64,000 nucleotides of DNA from Dyella sp. SG609 (GCF_012275375.1 NZ_JAAZQJ010000015.1:1-64000), one strand, 5' to 3'; shown: positions 34,133-43,140, counted from the stretch's first letter. Numbers and translations: made by a program. Notes: a model not told the origin generated them from the sequence alone.

Positions 34133-36373
34133 ATGAACCTGCAAGCCAACTTCGAACAAATCCCACTCAAGGAATACGCCGAGCGCGCCTACCTCGACTA
34201 CTCCATGTACGTGGTCCTGGACCGCGCCCTCCCCTTCGTCGGCGACGGCCTGAAGCCGGTCCAGCGCCGCATCGTCTACGCGATGAGCGAACTCGGCCTC
34301 TCGGCCACCTCCAAGCCGAAGAAATCCGCGCGCACCATCGGCGACGTCATCGGCAAATTCCATCCGCACGGCGACAGCTCCTGCTACGAAGCCATGGTGC
34401 TGATGGCGCAGCCGTTCTCGTACCGCTATCCGCTGGTCGACGGCCAGGGCAACTTCGGCTCGCCCGACGACCCGAAGAGCTTCGCGGCGATGCGCTACAC
34501 CGAATCCAAGCTCAGCCCCATCGCCGAGGCGCTGCTGGGCGAGCTGGGCCAGGGCACGGTGGACTGGGTGGCCAACTTCGACGGCACCCTGGAAGAACCC
34601 AGCTGGCTGCCGGCGCGCGTGCCGCACGTGCTGCTCAACGGCTCGATGGGCATCGCCGTGGGCATGGCCACCGACATCCCGCCGCACAACCTGCGCGAAG
34701 TGGTCAGCGCCTGCATCCGCCTGCTCGACGATCCGGACGCCACGGTGGCCGACCTGTGCGAGCACATCCAGGGTCCGGACTATCCGACCGAAGCGGAGAT
34801 CATCACCCCGCGCAACGAACTGCTCGCGATCTACCAGAGCGGCACCGGCTCGCTGCGCGCGCGTGCCGTGTACCAGCGCGAAGACAGCAACATCGTGATC
34901 ACCGCGCTGCCGCACCAGGTCAGCCCTTCGAAGGTGCTGGAGCAGATCGCCGCGCAGATGCGCGCGAAGAAGCTGCCGATGATCGAGGACCTGCGCGACG
35001 AGTCCGACCACGAGAACCCGATCCGCCTGGTGGTGGTGCCGCGCTCCAACCGCATCGATCCGGACGAGGTGATGCAGCACCTGTTCGCCACCACCGATCT
35101 GGAAAAGAGCTACCGCGTCAATCTCAACATGATCGGCCTGGACGGCCGTCCGCAGGTGAAGGACCTCAAGCGCATCCTCACCGAGTGGCTGAGCTTCCGC
35201 ACCGCCACCGTGACGCGCCGCCTGGAGCACCGCCTGGCCAAGGTGGAGCGCCGCCTGCATCTGTTGGAAGGCCTGCGCATCGCCTACCTCAACCTGGACG
35301 AGGTGATCCGCATCGTCCGCACCGAGGACGAGCCCAAGCCGGTACTGATGGCCCGCTTCAAGCTCAGCGAAGAACAGACCGACTACATCCTCGAAACGAA
35401 GCTGCGCCAGCTGGCCCGCCTCGAGGAAATGAAGATCAATGCCGAGCGCGACCAGCTGGAAGAAGAACGCGCCCGCATCAACGTGCTGCTGAAGTCGCCG
35501 GCCAAGCTCAAGGGCCTGATCAAGGAAGAACTGCGCGCCGACGCCGCCAAGTTCGGCGACGAGCGCCGCTCGCCGCTGGTCAGGCGCGAAGCCGCGCAGG
35601 CGCTGGACGAAAGCGCCCTGGTGGCGAGCGAGCCGGTCACCGTGGTGCTCAGCCAGAAGGGCTGGATCCGCGCCGGCAAGGGCCACGACGTGGACGCCGA
35701 GGGCCTCTCCTACCGCGAGGGCGACAGCCTGCTCGCCGCGGTGAAGACGCGCACCACGCAGCAGATCGCGGTGATCGACTCCACCGGCCGCAGCTATTCC
35801 ACGGCGGCGCACACGCTGCCTTCCGCGCGCGGCAACGGCGAGCCGCTGACCGGCCGCTTCAGCCCGCCGGCCGGCGCCAGCTTCGACGCGCTGTGCGCGG
35901 GCGACAACGACACGCGCCTGATCCTGGCCACCGACTTCGGCTACGGCTTCGTCACCCGCTTCGAGGCGCTCACCGGTCGCAACAAGGCCGGCAAGCAGAT
36001 GCTCACCCTGGGCGACGGCGCGCGCGTGCTGCCGCCGCAGGTCAGTCCCGATCCTTCGCGCGACCGCCTGGTGGTGGTCACCACTGAAGGCCATCTGCTG
36101 ATGTTCTCGGTGGCCGAGCTGCCGGAGCTGGACAAGGGCAAGGGCAACAAGCTGATCGAGATTCCCAAGAGCAAGCTCAGCTCGGGCGACGAGCGCGTCG
36201 CCGGCGTGGCGGTGGTGACCGAAGGCAAGGGCGAGGTCACGCTGTACGCCGGCCAGCGCAAGCTCACCCTGCGCTGGTCCGACCTGGTGGAGTTCGGCGG
36301 CAACCGCGCCAGCCGCGGCGGCGTGCTGCCGCGCGGCCTGCGCCGCGTGGAGCGGATCGAAACCACGGGCTGA
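34133..36373 (+). CDS. parC: DNA topoisomerase IV subunit A
   Basis: ParC, with ParE, decatenates daughter chromosomes. The 746-residue product has the catalytic Tyr122 ([10 protein letters not shown]) and the winged-helix and tower domains. The shorter C-terminal beta-pinwheel of ParC, rather than the six-bladed GyrA type, is supported by length and absence of a GyrA box. The quinolone-resistance region reads [11 protein letters not shown], with serine and glutamate at the positions equal to E. coli Ser80 and Glu84, so no classical resistance change is seen. parE is not in this window. Confidence 0.96.
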   Translation: MNLQANFEQIPLKEYAERAYLDYSMYVVLDRALPFVGDGLKPVQRRIVYAMSELGLSATSKPKKSARTIGDVIGKFHPHGDSSCYEAMVLMAQPFSYRYPLVDGQGNFGSPDDPKSFAAMRYTESKLSPIAEALLGELGQGTVDWVANFDGTLEEPSWLPARVPHVLLNGSMGIAVGMATDIPPHNLREVVSACIRLLDDPDATVADLCEHIQGPDYPTEAEIITPRNELLAIYQSGTGSLRARAVYQREDSNIVITALPHQVSPSKVLEQIAAQMRAKKLPMIEDLRDESDHENPIRLVVVPRSNRIDPDEVMQHLFATTDLEKSYRVNLNMIGLDGRPQVKDLKRILTEWLSFRTATVTRRLEHRLAKVERRLHLLEGLRIAYLNLDEVIRIVRTEDEPKPVLMARFKLSEEQTDYILETKLRQLARLEEMKINAERDQLEEERARINVLLKSPAKLKGLIKEELRADAAKFGDERRSPLVRREAAQALDESALVASEPVTVVLSQKGWIRAGKGHDVDAEGLSYREGDSLLAAVKTRTTQQIAVIDSTGRSYSTAAHTLPSARGNGEPLTGRFSPPAGASFDALCAGDNDTRLILATDFGYGFVTRFEALTGRNKAGKQMLTLGDGARVLPPQVSPDPSRDRLVVVTTEGHLLMFSVAELPELDKGKGNKLIEIPKSKLSSGDERVAGVAVVTEGKGEVTLYAGQRKLTLRWSDLVEFGGNRASRGGVLPRGLRRVERIETTG

Positions 36374-36380
36374 TCCATCG

Positions 36381-36406
36381 CGCCGCCCCGGTGCGCCGGG
36401 GCGGCG
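36381..36406 (+). terminator. Stem-loop after parC
   Basis: An 11-bp perfect stem CGCCGCCCCGG with CCGGGGCGGCG and loop TGCG lies 8 bp after the parC stop and 19 bp before lplB. No T-tract follows, so it may attenuate or stabilise rather than terminate. Confidence 0.4.
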
Positions 36407-36424
36407 GTCTGCCGGAGGCTGCAC

Positions 36425-36715
36425 ATGCACGGCGAATACAAGATGCCCGGCGGCAAGCTGGTGGTGGTGGATCTGGACGTCCACGCCGGGCGCCTGTGCC
36501 GCGTGCAGGTCAGCGGCGATTTCTTCCTGGAGCCGGACCGCGCGCTGCGCGACATCAACGCCGCGCTGGAAGGCCGCAGCGCCAGCGCCGACGAAGCCAC
36601 CCTGGCCTTCGCCATCCAGAGCGCGCTGAGCGCCGACGTGCTGATGTACGGCATCTCGCCCGAGGCCATCGCCGTGGCGGTGCGCCGCGCCCTGCACGAG
36701 GGCGCGCAGGCATGA
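36425..36715 (+). CDS. Lipoate-protein ligase C-terminal-domain protein (LplB-like)
   Basis: This 96-residue protein, starting MHGEYKMPGGKLVVVDLDVHAG, resembles the separate accessory domain of lipoate-protein ligase known as LplB in Thermoplasma, where it is needed with LplA to activate lipoate. Strands GRLCRVQVSGDFFLEP are followed by helices including DINAALEGRS and ISPEAIAVAVRRAL. Its TGA overlaps the ATG of the ligase gene (ATGA), strong support for a joint complex. The domain is fused to LplA in E. coli. Confidence 0.82.
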   Translation: MHGEYKMPGGKLVVVDLDVHAGRLCRVQVSGDFFLEPDRALRDINAALEGRSASADEATLAFAIQSALSADVLMYGISPEAIAVAVRRALHEGAQA

Positions 36716-37488
36716 GCCGCAGCGAGTGGAGCGCGCACGGCTGGGAGCTGATCCACCAGGACCCGCAGCCCCCTGCGCTGCACATGGCGCTGGACCAGGT
36801 GCTGGCCGACGAAGTCGCCGCCGGCCGCCGCGCGCCGACCCTGCGCATATGGGAATGGGCGTCGCCCGCGGTGGTGATCGGCCGCTTCCAGTCGCTGCGC
36901 AACGAAGTGGACCTGGACGGCGCGCGCCGCCACGGCATCGAAGTGGTGCGGCGGATCAGCGGCGGCGGCGCGATGTTCATCGAGCCGGGCAACACCATCA
37001 CCTATTCCATCTATGCGCCGCTGGGCCTGGTCGAAGGCCTGTCGTTCCAGGAGTCGTACGCGCTGATGGATGCGTGGGTGATCGAGGCGCTGCGCGAACT
37101 GGGCATCGAAGCCTGGTACCAGCCGCTCAACGACATCGCCTCCGCCGCCGGCAAGATCGGCGGCGCCGCGCAGATGCGCCATGCCGGCGCGGTGCTGCAC
37201 CACGTGACCATGGCCTACGACATCGACGCGGCCAAGATGCTGGACGTGCTGCGCATCGGCCGCGAGAAACTTTCGGACAAGGGCACCGCCAGCGCAGCCA
37301 AGCGCGTCGACCCGCTGCGCAGCCAGACCGGCCTGCCGCGCGAGGCGGTGATCCAGCGGATGATCGACACGTTCCGGCGTTTGCACGGCCTGCGCGACGG
37401 GGCGCTGACGCCGGACGAGCTGGCTCGCGCGCGCGAACTGGCGGCGAACAAGTTCCACAAGCAGGAGTGGACCGCCGAAGTGCCGTAA
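36712..37488 (+). CDS. lplA: Lipoate-protein ligase A catalytic subunit
   Basis: The 258-residue product is the catalytic N-terminal domain of LplA, which activates lipoate with ATP and attaches it to E2 and GcvH lysines. Conserved motifs are RRISGGGAMFI (80-90), PGNTITYSI (92-100) and NDIASAAGKIGGAAQ (140-154, with the lysine that contacts lipoyl-AMP). It lacks the C-terminal accessory domain present in E. coli LplA, which is supplied by the overlapping upstream gene. It allows scavenging of free lipoate. Confidence 0.9.
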   Translation: MSRSEWSAHGWELIHQDPQPPALHMALDQVLADEVAAGRRAPTLRIWEWASPAVVIGRFQSLRNEVDLDGARRHGIEVVRRISGGGAMFIEPGNTITYSIYAPLGLVEGLSFQESYALMDAWVIEALRELGIEAWYQPLNDIASAAGKIGGAAQMRHAGAVLHHVTMAYDIDAAKMLDVLRIGREKLSDKGTASAAKRVDPLRSQTGLPREAVIQRMIDTFRRLHGLRDGALTPDELARARELAANKFHKQEWTAEVP

Positions 37489-37783
37489 CCCGCTCTTCCC
37501 CCTCTCCCCTCCGGGGAGAGGGCCGGGGTGAGGGGCCGGGCGGAGCGATGAGCGGAGGGTCGATAGAAACTCAAGAGCTTTTCTTCGCTCCGTATCAACG
37601 GGGTCGCAAGATTGGCCCCTCATCTGCCTGCCGGCATCTTCTCTCCCACTGGGACTACCTTCGGGTCGCCCGGAGGGGAGAAGAATTTCGAACTGGAACT
37701 TCGCCGCATGTCCGGCCATCCAACCCCGTTGTGCACGCTTCCCCCGCCCCAACCGTTATCGGCAGCGCCCCCGGAGCCACCCC
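37489..37783. repeat. Intergenic region with CTCTCC/GGAGAG hairpins
   Basis: No gene is visible. Near 37,500-37,522 a palindrome of the form CCCTCTCCCCTCC/GGGGAGAGGG occurs, related to the hairpin inside the family B repeats at 33,620 and 50,415. A diverged second half (CTTCTCTCC...GGAGGGGAGAAG) spans about 37,638-37,683. The hairpin right after lplA may act as its terminator. Confidence 0.6.
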
Positions 37784-38266
37784 ATGAACACCAAGCTCAT
37801 CCCCATCGCGCTGGCCACCGCCCTGCTCGCCGCCGCCACCCAGGCGCAGACCGCCGGCAGCCTCAACCTCAAGCTCCCGCCGGGCAGCGTCCCGGCCAGC
37901 GCCAGCACGGCCGCCGCGCCGGCCAGGCCCGGCGACGCCCCGCCGGCGATGGATCCGGTCAACCCCCGCTCCAGCGCCAACGCCAATCGTCCCGCCCCCG
38001 GCGTCTACTACGGCGACACCAGCGGCCGCACCGCCGCCCAGGACGAGGCCGAAGCCGAGGCCAGCCGCCCGCACTGCGACGACGCCACCTACAACCAGCC
38101 CCAGGTGCACGGCAGCGTGGGCATGGGCGTGGTCACCGGCAATCACTGGGGCTCCGGCACCTACAACAGCGGCGCGGTGAACATCACCCAGCGCACCGGC
38201 GACTGCTCGCACCCCACCGGCAGCATCGGCCTGTCGATCGGCGTCAGCCGCTTCAACGGGCGCTGA
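37784..38266 (+). CDS. Exported hypothetical protein
   Basis: The 160-residue protein has a signal peptide (MNTKLIPIALATALLAAATQAQ), then an Ala/Pro/Ser-rich, probably disordered part. It ends in a compact C-terminal region, SVGMGVVTGNHWGSGTYNSGAVNITQR, then GSIGLSIGVSRFNGR, reminiscent of short beta-rich outer-membrane or surface proteins. Two cysteines (HCDDATY, DCSHPTG) could form a disulfide. The function is unknown. A 160-bp spacer without visible features follows. Confidence 0.72.
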   Translation: MNTKLIPIALATALLAAATQAQTAGSLNLKLPPGSVPASASTAAAPARPGDAPPAMDPVNPRSSANANRPAPGVYYGDTSGRTAAQDEAEAEASRPHCDDATYNQPQVHGSVGMGVVTGNHWGSGTYNSGAVNITQRTGDCSHPTGSIGLSIGVSRFNGR

Positions 38267-38426
38267 GGCGTACGATCCGGCGGCGCTAAGTCCTGGATCC
38301 GCAAGCAGGTCGAAAGTTTTTAGAAAGAGCTCCCGGCCAGACTGGCACGGTCAGTCTCAGCCTTTCTCGCGAAATCATGCGCCCAGCCGTTACGCTTCAA
38401 ACCTCTCCCAGCCTGGGCTCCCAGCC

Positions 38427-39269
38427 GTGATCCAGAACGTCGAATTCCGCTTCGAAGGCGGGCGCGCCGGCGTCATGCTGATCCACGGCCTCACCGGCAC
38501 CCCGGCCGAAATGCGCCTGGTCGGCAAGGGCCTGAACCGCGCCGGCTTCGACGTCTACGGCATGCAGCTGGCCGGGCACTGCGGCGACGCCGACGACCTG
38601 CTCGCCACCAGCTGGCACGACTGGTACGAGAGCGTAAAGACCGCCGCCGAGCGCTACGCCAGCCAGCTCGACCACCTGTTCGTGGCCGGCCTGTCGATGG
38701 GCGCCGTGCTGGCGCTCAAGCTCGCCGCCGACCGCCCCGACCTGGTCAAGGGCGTGGGCGTGTACGGCGCCACCTTCCGCTACGACGGCTGGGCCACGCC
38801 GTGGTACGGCAAGTTTTCCTTCCTGCTGCCGCTGGTGACCCGCCTGGGCATCGGCCGCAAGTGGATGGTGCAGGAAGAAGAACCCTACGGCCTGCGCGAC
38901 GAGCGCATCCGCGCCCAGATCAGCTCGCTGATGCTCGGCGGCGACAGCGCCGCGGCCGGCCTGCCCGGCAACCCGTGGCCGTCGCTGGCCGAGATGTACA
39001 AGATGGCCGCGGTGGTGAAGCGCGACCTGCCCAAGGTCACCGCGCCCTGCCTGATCGCGCACGCCACCGAGGACGACATCGCCAGCGTCGGGAATGCGCA
39101 CCTGGTCGAGCGCGGGGTGTCCGGTCCGGTGGAGATGCTGCTGCTGGAAGACAGCTATCACATGATCACCATCGACCGCGAACGCCGCCTGCTGATCGAC
39201 CGCTCCGCCGATTTCTTCGGCCGCATCGCCGACCCGGCCGCCGCAGCCGCCGCGCGCGCCGCGGCCTGA
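38427..39269 (+). CDS. Est30-like carboxylesterase/alpha-beta hydrolase
   Basis: The 280-residue alpha/beta hydrolase has IHGLTGTPAEM (oxyanion region), nucleophile GLSMGAV (Ser about 93), acid in ATEDDIAS and base His in DSYHMITIDRER. This layout is close to Est30-type carboxylesterases and monoacylglycerol lipases. There is no signal peptide. GTG start after CCAGCC; no strong ribosome site. It is the first of four closely spaced genes (8, 4 and 5 bp gaps) that end with a sugar-type aminotransferase, so a role in making or trimming an acylated or glycosylated lipid is possible. Confidence 0.85.
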   Translation: MIQNVEFRFEGGRAGVMLIHGLTGTPAEMRLVGKGLNRAGFDVYGMQLAGHCGDADDLLATSWHDWYESVKTAAERYASQLDHLFVAGLSMGAVLALKLAADRPDLVKGVGVYGATFRYDGWATPWYGKFSFLLPLVTRLGIGRKWMVQEEEPYGLRDERIRAQISSLMLGGDSAAAGLPGNPWPSLAEMYKMAAVVKRDLPKVTAPCLIAHATEDDIASVGNAHLVERGVSGPVEMLLLEDSYHMITIDRERRLLIDRSADFFGRIADPAAAAAARAAA

Positions 39270-39277
39270 GCGCGCCG

Positions 39278-39643
39278 ATGAGCCCGCTCGCCGTCACGCT
39301 GTGGCTGCTCAACGTCACCCTGGACACGGTCGGCCAGCTGTCCTTCAAGGCCGCCGCCGGCGACCCCAACGCGGGCGACGGCCTGGCGCGCTGGCGCTAC
39401 ATGGCCGCGCGGCCGTGGATCTGGATCGGCATCGGCTCCTACGTGGCCGAGTTCCTGGTGTGGATCGCCTTCCTCTCGCTGGTCGATCTGTCCGAGGGCG
39501 TGCTGCTCGGTTCCATCAACATCGTGGTGATCATGATCGCCGGACGCATCCTGTTCCGCGAGAAGCTCACCCCGCTGCGCGTCACCGGCATCCTGCTGGT
39601 CACCGCCGGCGTCTGCATCGTGGGGATCGCCGGTGGAGGCTGA
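39278..39643 (+). CDS. SMR/EamA-type half transporter, first subunit
   Basis: The 121-residue integral membrane protein has four transmembrane helices. Helix 1 contains NVTLDTVGQLSFKAA and the last two form FREKLTPLRVTGILLVTAGVCIVG. It is a half-size drug/metabolite transporter similar in size and pattern to ArnE/ArnF and SMR proteins. The adjacent second gene encodes a related protein, so the pair likely forms a heterodimer. The substrate could be a polyprenyl-linked sugar, as for ArnEF, but this is inference. Confidence 0.82.
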   Translation: MSPLAVTLWLLNVTLDTVGQLSFKAAAGDPNAGDGLARWRYMAARPWIWIGIGSYVAEFLVWIAFLSLVDLSEGVLLGSINIVVIMIAGRILFREKLTPLRVTGILLVTAGVCIVGIAGGG

Positions 39644-39647
39644 GCGC

Positions 39648-40100
39648 ATGGCATCGACGCCGCAGCGCCTGGGGCGCTTCTATTTCTTCGGCTTCCTGAT
39701 CCTGGTGGCGTTCGACACCGTGGTGCAGCTGGCCTTCAAGTACGCCGGCAACCACGCGTTTCCGCCCGAGGCCAACTGGGCCTGGATCGTGCGCGTGTTC
39801 GGCCATCCGTGGATCTACCTGGCGGTGGTCGGCTACGTCGGCAACTTCTTCACCTGGATGACCCTGCTCAAGCACGCGCCGATCGGCCCGGCCTTCGCGG
39901 TGACCCATCTGGAAGTGGTCAGCGTGATGCTGTTTTCCATCTGGCTGTTCAACGAGCCGCTGACCTGGGCGCGCGCGATCGGCGCGCTGGTGATCGTGGC
40001 CGGCATCGTCTGCCTCGCCTTGGCCGAGAGCGGCGCGCATCCCGAAGGCGATGCGCCCACCGAGGCCAAAGGCGCGCTCGGCGTTGCCGCCGGAGACTGA
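39648..40100 (+). CDS. SMR/EamA-type half transporter, second subunit
   Basis: The 150-residue protein has four transmembrane helices with FDTVVQLAFKYAGNHAF in helix 1 (parallel to DTVGQLSFKAA in its partner) and FNEPLTWARAIGALVIVAGIVCLALA at the end. The C-terminal 20 residues are acidic and soluble. The ATG follows GGTGGAGG, part of the partner's last codons, so translation is coupled; a GTG 15 bp upstream is also in frame. It likely pairs with 39278-39643. Confidence 0.82.
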   Translation: MASTPQRLGRFYFFGFLILVAFDTVVQLAFKYAGNHAFPPEANWAWIVRVFGHPWIYLAVVGYVGNFFTWMTLLKHAPIGPAFAVTHLEVVSVMLFSIWLFNEPLTWARAIGALVIVAGIVCLALAESGAHPEGDAPTEAKGALGVAAGD

Positions 40101-40105
40101 GCCGC

Positions 40106-41308
40106 ATGCGCCGCGAGCTGCCGCCCACTGCCGGCCTGCCGCTGCGCCTGTCGGACCTGCTGCCGCGCCGCGCACGCTTCGCCGCGCAGCTGGCCGGCTG
40201 GCTCGGCGTGGCGCAGCCGCAACTCGAATGCTCCGGCACCGCCGCCATGGTGGTGGCCTTGCATGCCATGCACCGCCTGCGCCCGCAGCGCGACGAAGTG
40301 GTGGTGCCGGCCTGGACTTGCCCGCTGGTCGCGCTGGCCATCCATCGCGCGGGGCTGAAACTCAAGCTGTGCGATCTCGCCCCCGGCAGCATCGACATGG
40401 ACGCCGCGCAGCTGCGCGCGCTGTGCGGCCCGCGCACCCTGGCCATCGTGCCGACCCACCTGGCCGGCCGCGTGGTCGACGTGCCGGCCGCCATGGCGAT
40501 CGCGCGCGGCTGCGGCGCCTATGTGCTGGAAGACGCCGCGCAGGCGCTGGGCGCCCGCCGCGGCGGCGCCAGCGTGGGCCTGCAGGGCGACGCCGGCTTC
40601 TTCAGCCTGGCGGTGGGCAAGGGACTCACGCTGTACGAAGGCGGCGTGCTGATTACGCGTGATGCCGAGCTGCGCGAGGCCTTCATGGCGAGCCGCCGCG
40701 AGGTGATCCGTTCCAGCCTGCGCTGGAGCCTGCAGCGCGCGGCGGAACTGCTTGGCTATGCGGTCGCCTATCGGCCCTCGCTGCTCTACGCGGTGTATGG
40801 CAAGCCGCTGCGCAAAGCGCTGGCCGAAGGCGATCCCGTGGCCGCGGTGGGCGACGATTTCGGCCCCGATATTCCGCTGCATCCGCTCGGCCGCTGGCGC
40901 CAGGGCGTGGGCACCGCCGCATTCGCCCGCCTGCCCGCCTTTCTCGATTTCACGCGCAAGCAGGCGCTGTCGCGTCTGGACGCCTTGCGCGCGCTGCCCG
41001 GCGTCACCGTGTTCGACGATGCACCGGGCACGCAGGGCGCATGGCCCTTCCTGCTGCTCACCCTGCCCACCGCCGCCGCGCGCGACGCCGCGCTCGGCAC
41101 GCTGTGGACCGCGGGCCTGGGCGTCAGCCGCCTGTTCATCCACGCCCTGCCCGACTACGGCTACCTGCGCGACATCGTGCCGGCCACCGAGCTGCCCAAC
41201 GCGCGCGACTTCGCCGCGCGCTCGCTCACCATCGGCAACAGCCCGTGGCTGCGCGGCGACGAGTTCGCACGCATCGTCGACACGCTGCGGCGCACGCTGC
41301 GCGGCTGA
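40106..41308 (+). CDS. DegT/DnrJ/EryC1/StrS-type aminotransferase
   Basis: The 400-residue PLP enzyme belongs to the sugar aminotransferase family that includes ArnB. Recognisable parts are the N-terminal CSGTAAMVVALHAM (phosphate-binding Gly-Thr), VVVPAWTCPLVALAI, VLEDAAQALGAR (the Asp contacting the pyridine N) and the PLP-lysine region FFSLAVGKGLTLYEGG. The Lys in GKGLT aligns with the catalytic lysine, though the usual H-P-x-K-N is replaced. It would transaminate a keto-sugar nucleotide or related compound. It ends the operon, followed by a bidirectional terminator. Confidence 0.83.
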   Translation: MRRELPPTAGLPLRLSDLLPRRARFAAQLAGWLGVAQPQLECSGTAAMVVALHAMHRLRPQRDEVVVPAWTCPLVALAIHRAGLKLKLCDLAPGSIDMDAAQLRALCGPRTLAIVPTHLAGRVVDVPAAMAIARGCGAYVLEDAAQALGARRGGASVGLQGDAGFFSLAVGKGLTLYEGGVLITRDAELREAFMASRREVIRSSLRWSLQRAAELLGYAVAYRPSLLYAVYGKPLRKALAEGDPVAAVGDDFGPDIPLHPLGRWRQGVGTAAFARLPAFLDFTRKQALSRLDALRALPGVTVFDDAPGTQGAWPFLLLTLPTAAARDAALGTLWTAGLGVSRLFIHALPDYGYLRDIVPATELPNARDFAARSLTIGNSPWLRGDEFARIVDTLRRTLRG

Positions 41309-41316
41309 AGGCAAAA

Positions 41317-41346
41317 CAAAACCCCGCTTGCACAAGCGGGGTTTTG
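41317..41346. terminator. Bidirectional terminator
   Basis: A 13-bp perfect stem (CAAAACCCCGCTT with AAGCGGGGTTTTG) closes a GCAC tetraloop. A/T runs lie at the base of the stem on both strands, and it sits between convergent genes ending at 41308 and 41369. Confidence 0.9.
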
Positions 41347-41368
41347 CGTGGCGCAACGGACACCAGGC

Positions 41369-42964
41369 TTACTGGCAGGACGGGAACTTGAACGAAGCCA
41401 GCCGCGTGCTCCAGTTGAACGAACCCGTCGTCTTCAGATACTCGTTGGTGTACCAGAACGTGCAGTCGTCCACCGGGTCCACCGTCATCGCGCTGTAGTC
41501 GCCCCAGCGCGACAAGTTATTGCCGCTCTGCGAACCGGTGCCCTCGACGATGCTCGCCTCGGCCTGCATGGTGTTGAGCGCATCGGTGGCCAGGCGGCCG
41601 GTGTAGCGGATGGCCGGATGGATGGTGCTGCTCGACGCGCTGTAGCCGAGCGCCATATTGCCCTGCTTGTCCATCGCCACCGAACCGAGCCAGCGATAGG
41701 TGGTATCCGGCGAATAGGTCGATTGCTGGTACACCACCGGGGTACCGCCAGGACTGCGGACTTCATACCAGCGCACGCCGGTATACGGGTTCTGCTTGCT
41801 GGTGCCGACCTTCACCGAATGGCTGACCACCAGCGATTCGTGGTCGGCGAAATGGCGGTAAGCCAGGCGGAACATCAGGCGATCCGCCAGCGAGTCCAGC
41901 TTCTGCTTCGTACCCGACTGCGGAATGCAGGTGCCGCCGCTGCACGCCGCCGAGAACGTGGCGACCGGGATGGCGGTCGGCCCGCTCAGCGTGCTGTTGG
42001 CGCTGTTGCTCCAGTCGACGTGGAACTTCCACAGATTGAGTTTGTTGGTGCCGAAGTTCATCAGGTAGTTCGGCGCGCCCGCCGGCGGCGCGGTGGCGCC
42101 GTCCAGGTCCGCCGGCAGCACGCTGCCGTAGCTGCTGGAAAGCTGGAAGCACTGCTGCGTCGCGGCCTGTCCGCTCAGCATCGCGTTGCGGTCGTAGGCG
42201 CATAGCCTGGCGCCGGAGAAGCTGTTGCCGCTGAACATGTTGAAGGTGATGTAGTAGGCGTCCGGCCATACGCCCAGCTTCGGATAATCGGGAAACACGC
42301 TGCCGTAGTTGAACGCGTAGCGGTAATACGCACCGGTGGCATCGCTGGTGGCCGAAACCGCCACGCACTGGTAGTACGGCGCCGCGGTCACGGCGAACTG
42401 CGTGATGATCCAGCGGCCGGCGGCCTTGTCGTACACCACCACGCCGTCGCCGTCGTTGTCGGTCTCGCAGGGGCCGCCGAAGCCGGACCACAAGGTGTTG
42501 GTCTGCACCGGCCCGTACACCACCTGCTTGCTCGCCTTGTCGAACACCGCGAAGCCGGTGTTCACCAGTTGCACGTACTGGGTGGCGCCCACCGCGCCGT
42601 TGGTATCCGGCGGCGCGCTGTCCACCGTGAAGCTGCCCTGCGGCCCGCTGAAGCCCTGGCCCACGCCGTCCACGCCGCTGCCGGCCGTCGGCGCGGCGCC
42701 GGTGGCGCTGCCCTGCACGGCGCCGTCGGGCGGCGAGCCGGGGCCGTCGATCCACGGCAAGGGACGCGCCGCGTGCTCGCGCGGGCTCTTGGAAAAGTCA
42801 TCGGGGCGCGGCATCACCCCGCGCAGCGAATGCAGCGTGTCGTGCTGCGCGGCCGGCGTCACTTCTACGGCAGAGGAATCCTGGGCATGCGCGCCTGCCA
42901 TGCACGACGCGCCCACGGCGATACACAACGCGGCGCCCGCGGCGCCGGTCTGCTTGAGGAACAT
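41369..42964 (-). CDS. Large secreted protein of unknown function
   Basis: The 531-residue product has a signal peptide (MFLKQTGAAGAALCIAVGA..., cleavage near AHA-QD). A low-complexity Gly/Pro/Ser linker (about 70-110) leads to a long beta-rich region with repeated strand-turn units (DKASKQVVYGPVQTNTLW, DKAAGRWIITQFA, DKQGNMALGYSAS), which suggests a beta-propeller-like fold. Several cysteines (GGPCETDND, RLCAYDR, ACSGGTCIP, DDCTFWYT, FPSCQ) suggest disulfides. No catalytic motif is recognised. A GGGAGACC ribosome site precedes the ATG. A structured leader is possible (43,082-43,140). Confidence 0.83.
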   Translation of the reverse strand: MFLKQTGAAGAALCIAVGASCMAGAHAQDSSAVEVTPAAQHDTLHSLRGVMPRPDDFSKSPREHAARPLPWIDGPGSPPDGAVQGSATGAAPTAGSGVDGVGQGFSGPQGSFTVDSAPPDTNGAVGATQYVQLVNTGFAVFDKASKQVVYGPVQTNTLWSGFGGPCETDNDGDGVVVYDKAAGRWIITQFAVTAAPYYQCVAVSATSDATGAYYRYAFNYGSVFPDYPKLGVWPDAYYITFNMFSGNSFSGARLCAYDRNAMLSGQAATQQCFQLSSSYGSVLPADLDGATAPPAGAPNYLMNFGTNKLNLWKFHVDWSNSANSTLSGPTAIPVATFSAACSGGTCIPQSGTKQKLDSLADRLMFRLAYRHFADHESLVVSHSVKVGTSKQNPYTGVRWYEVRSPGGTPVVYQQSTYSPDTTYRWLGSVAMDKQGNMALGYSASSSTIHPAIRYTGRLATDALNTMQAEASIVEGTGSQSGNNLSRWGDYSAMTVDPVDDCTFWYTNEYLKTTGSFNWSTRLASFKFPSCQ

Positions 42965-43081
42965 GATGGTCTCCCTGGTCTAGGTTCAACGAACGATCGA
43001 TCGCCCTCTCTCGAGACCGGTTCGCGCCATCCCCCTGCGGCCGTGAAGCTCGACGCTGCCGGCAACGCTTTGCCATGGCTG

Positions 43082-43140
43082 CCGTGAGGCGCGGAGCGCC
43101 TGGTACCCACGGACGGCCAGCTGGCCGTCTTGGTAACCCA
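43082..43140 (-). promoter_or_regulatory. Possible structured 5' leader of the secreted protein gene
   Basis: On either strand, CCGTG (43082-43086) pairs with CACGG (43108-43112), enclosing a perfect 6-bp hairpin AGGCGC/GCGCCT. Next to it is an 18-bp perfect palindrome made of GACGGCCA and TGGCCGTC around GC (43112-43129). It lies 120-175 bp upstream of the minus-strand gene. The rest of the 42,965-43,608 gap is AT-richer than the window and holds no visible gene. Confidence 0.35.

Noticed and set aside
34360-34400. Quinolone-resistance change in ParC
   Set aside because: The region reads [11 protein letters not shown] with Ser and Glu at the key positions, the susceptible form.
38300-38426. 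Sigma-54 promoter upstream of the hydrolase-SMR operon
   Set aside because: TGGCAC occurs near 38,343, but the -12 GC element at the required spacing is missing.
42985-43140. c-di-GMP-I riboswitch for the secreted protein
   Set aside because: GGGTTACC and GGCAAAGC blocks are present, but in the wrong order and without the GACGCAAAGCC core. Kept only as an unspecified structured leader.
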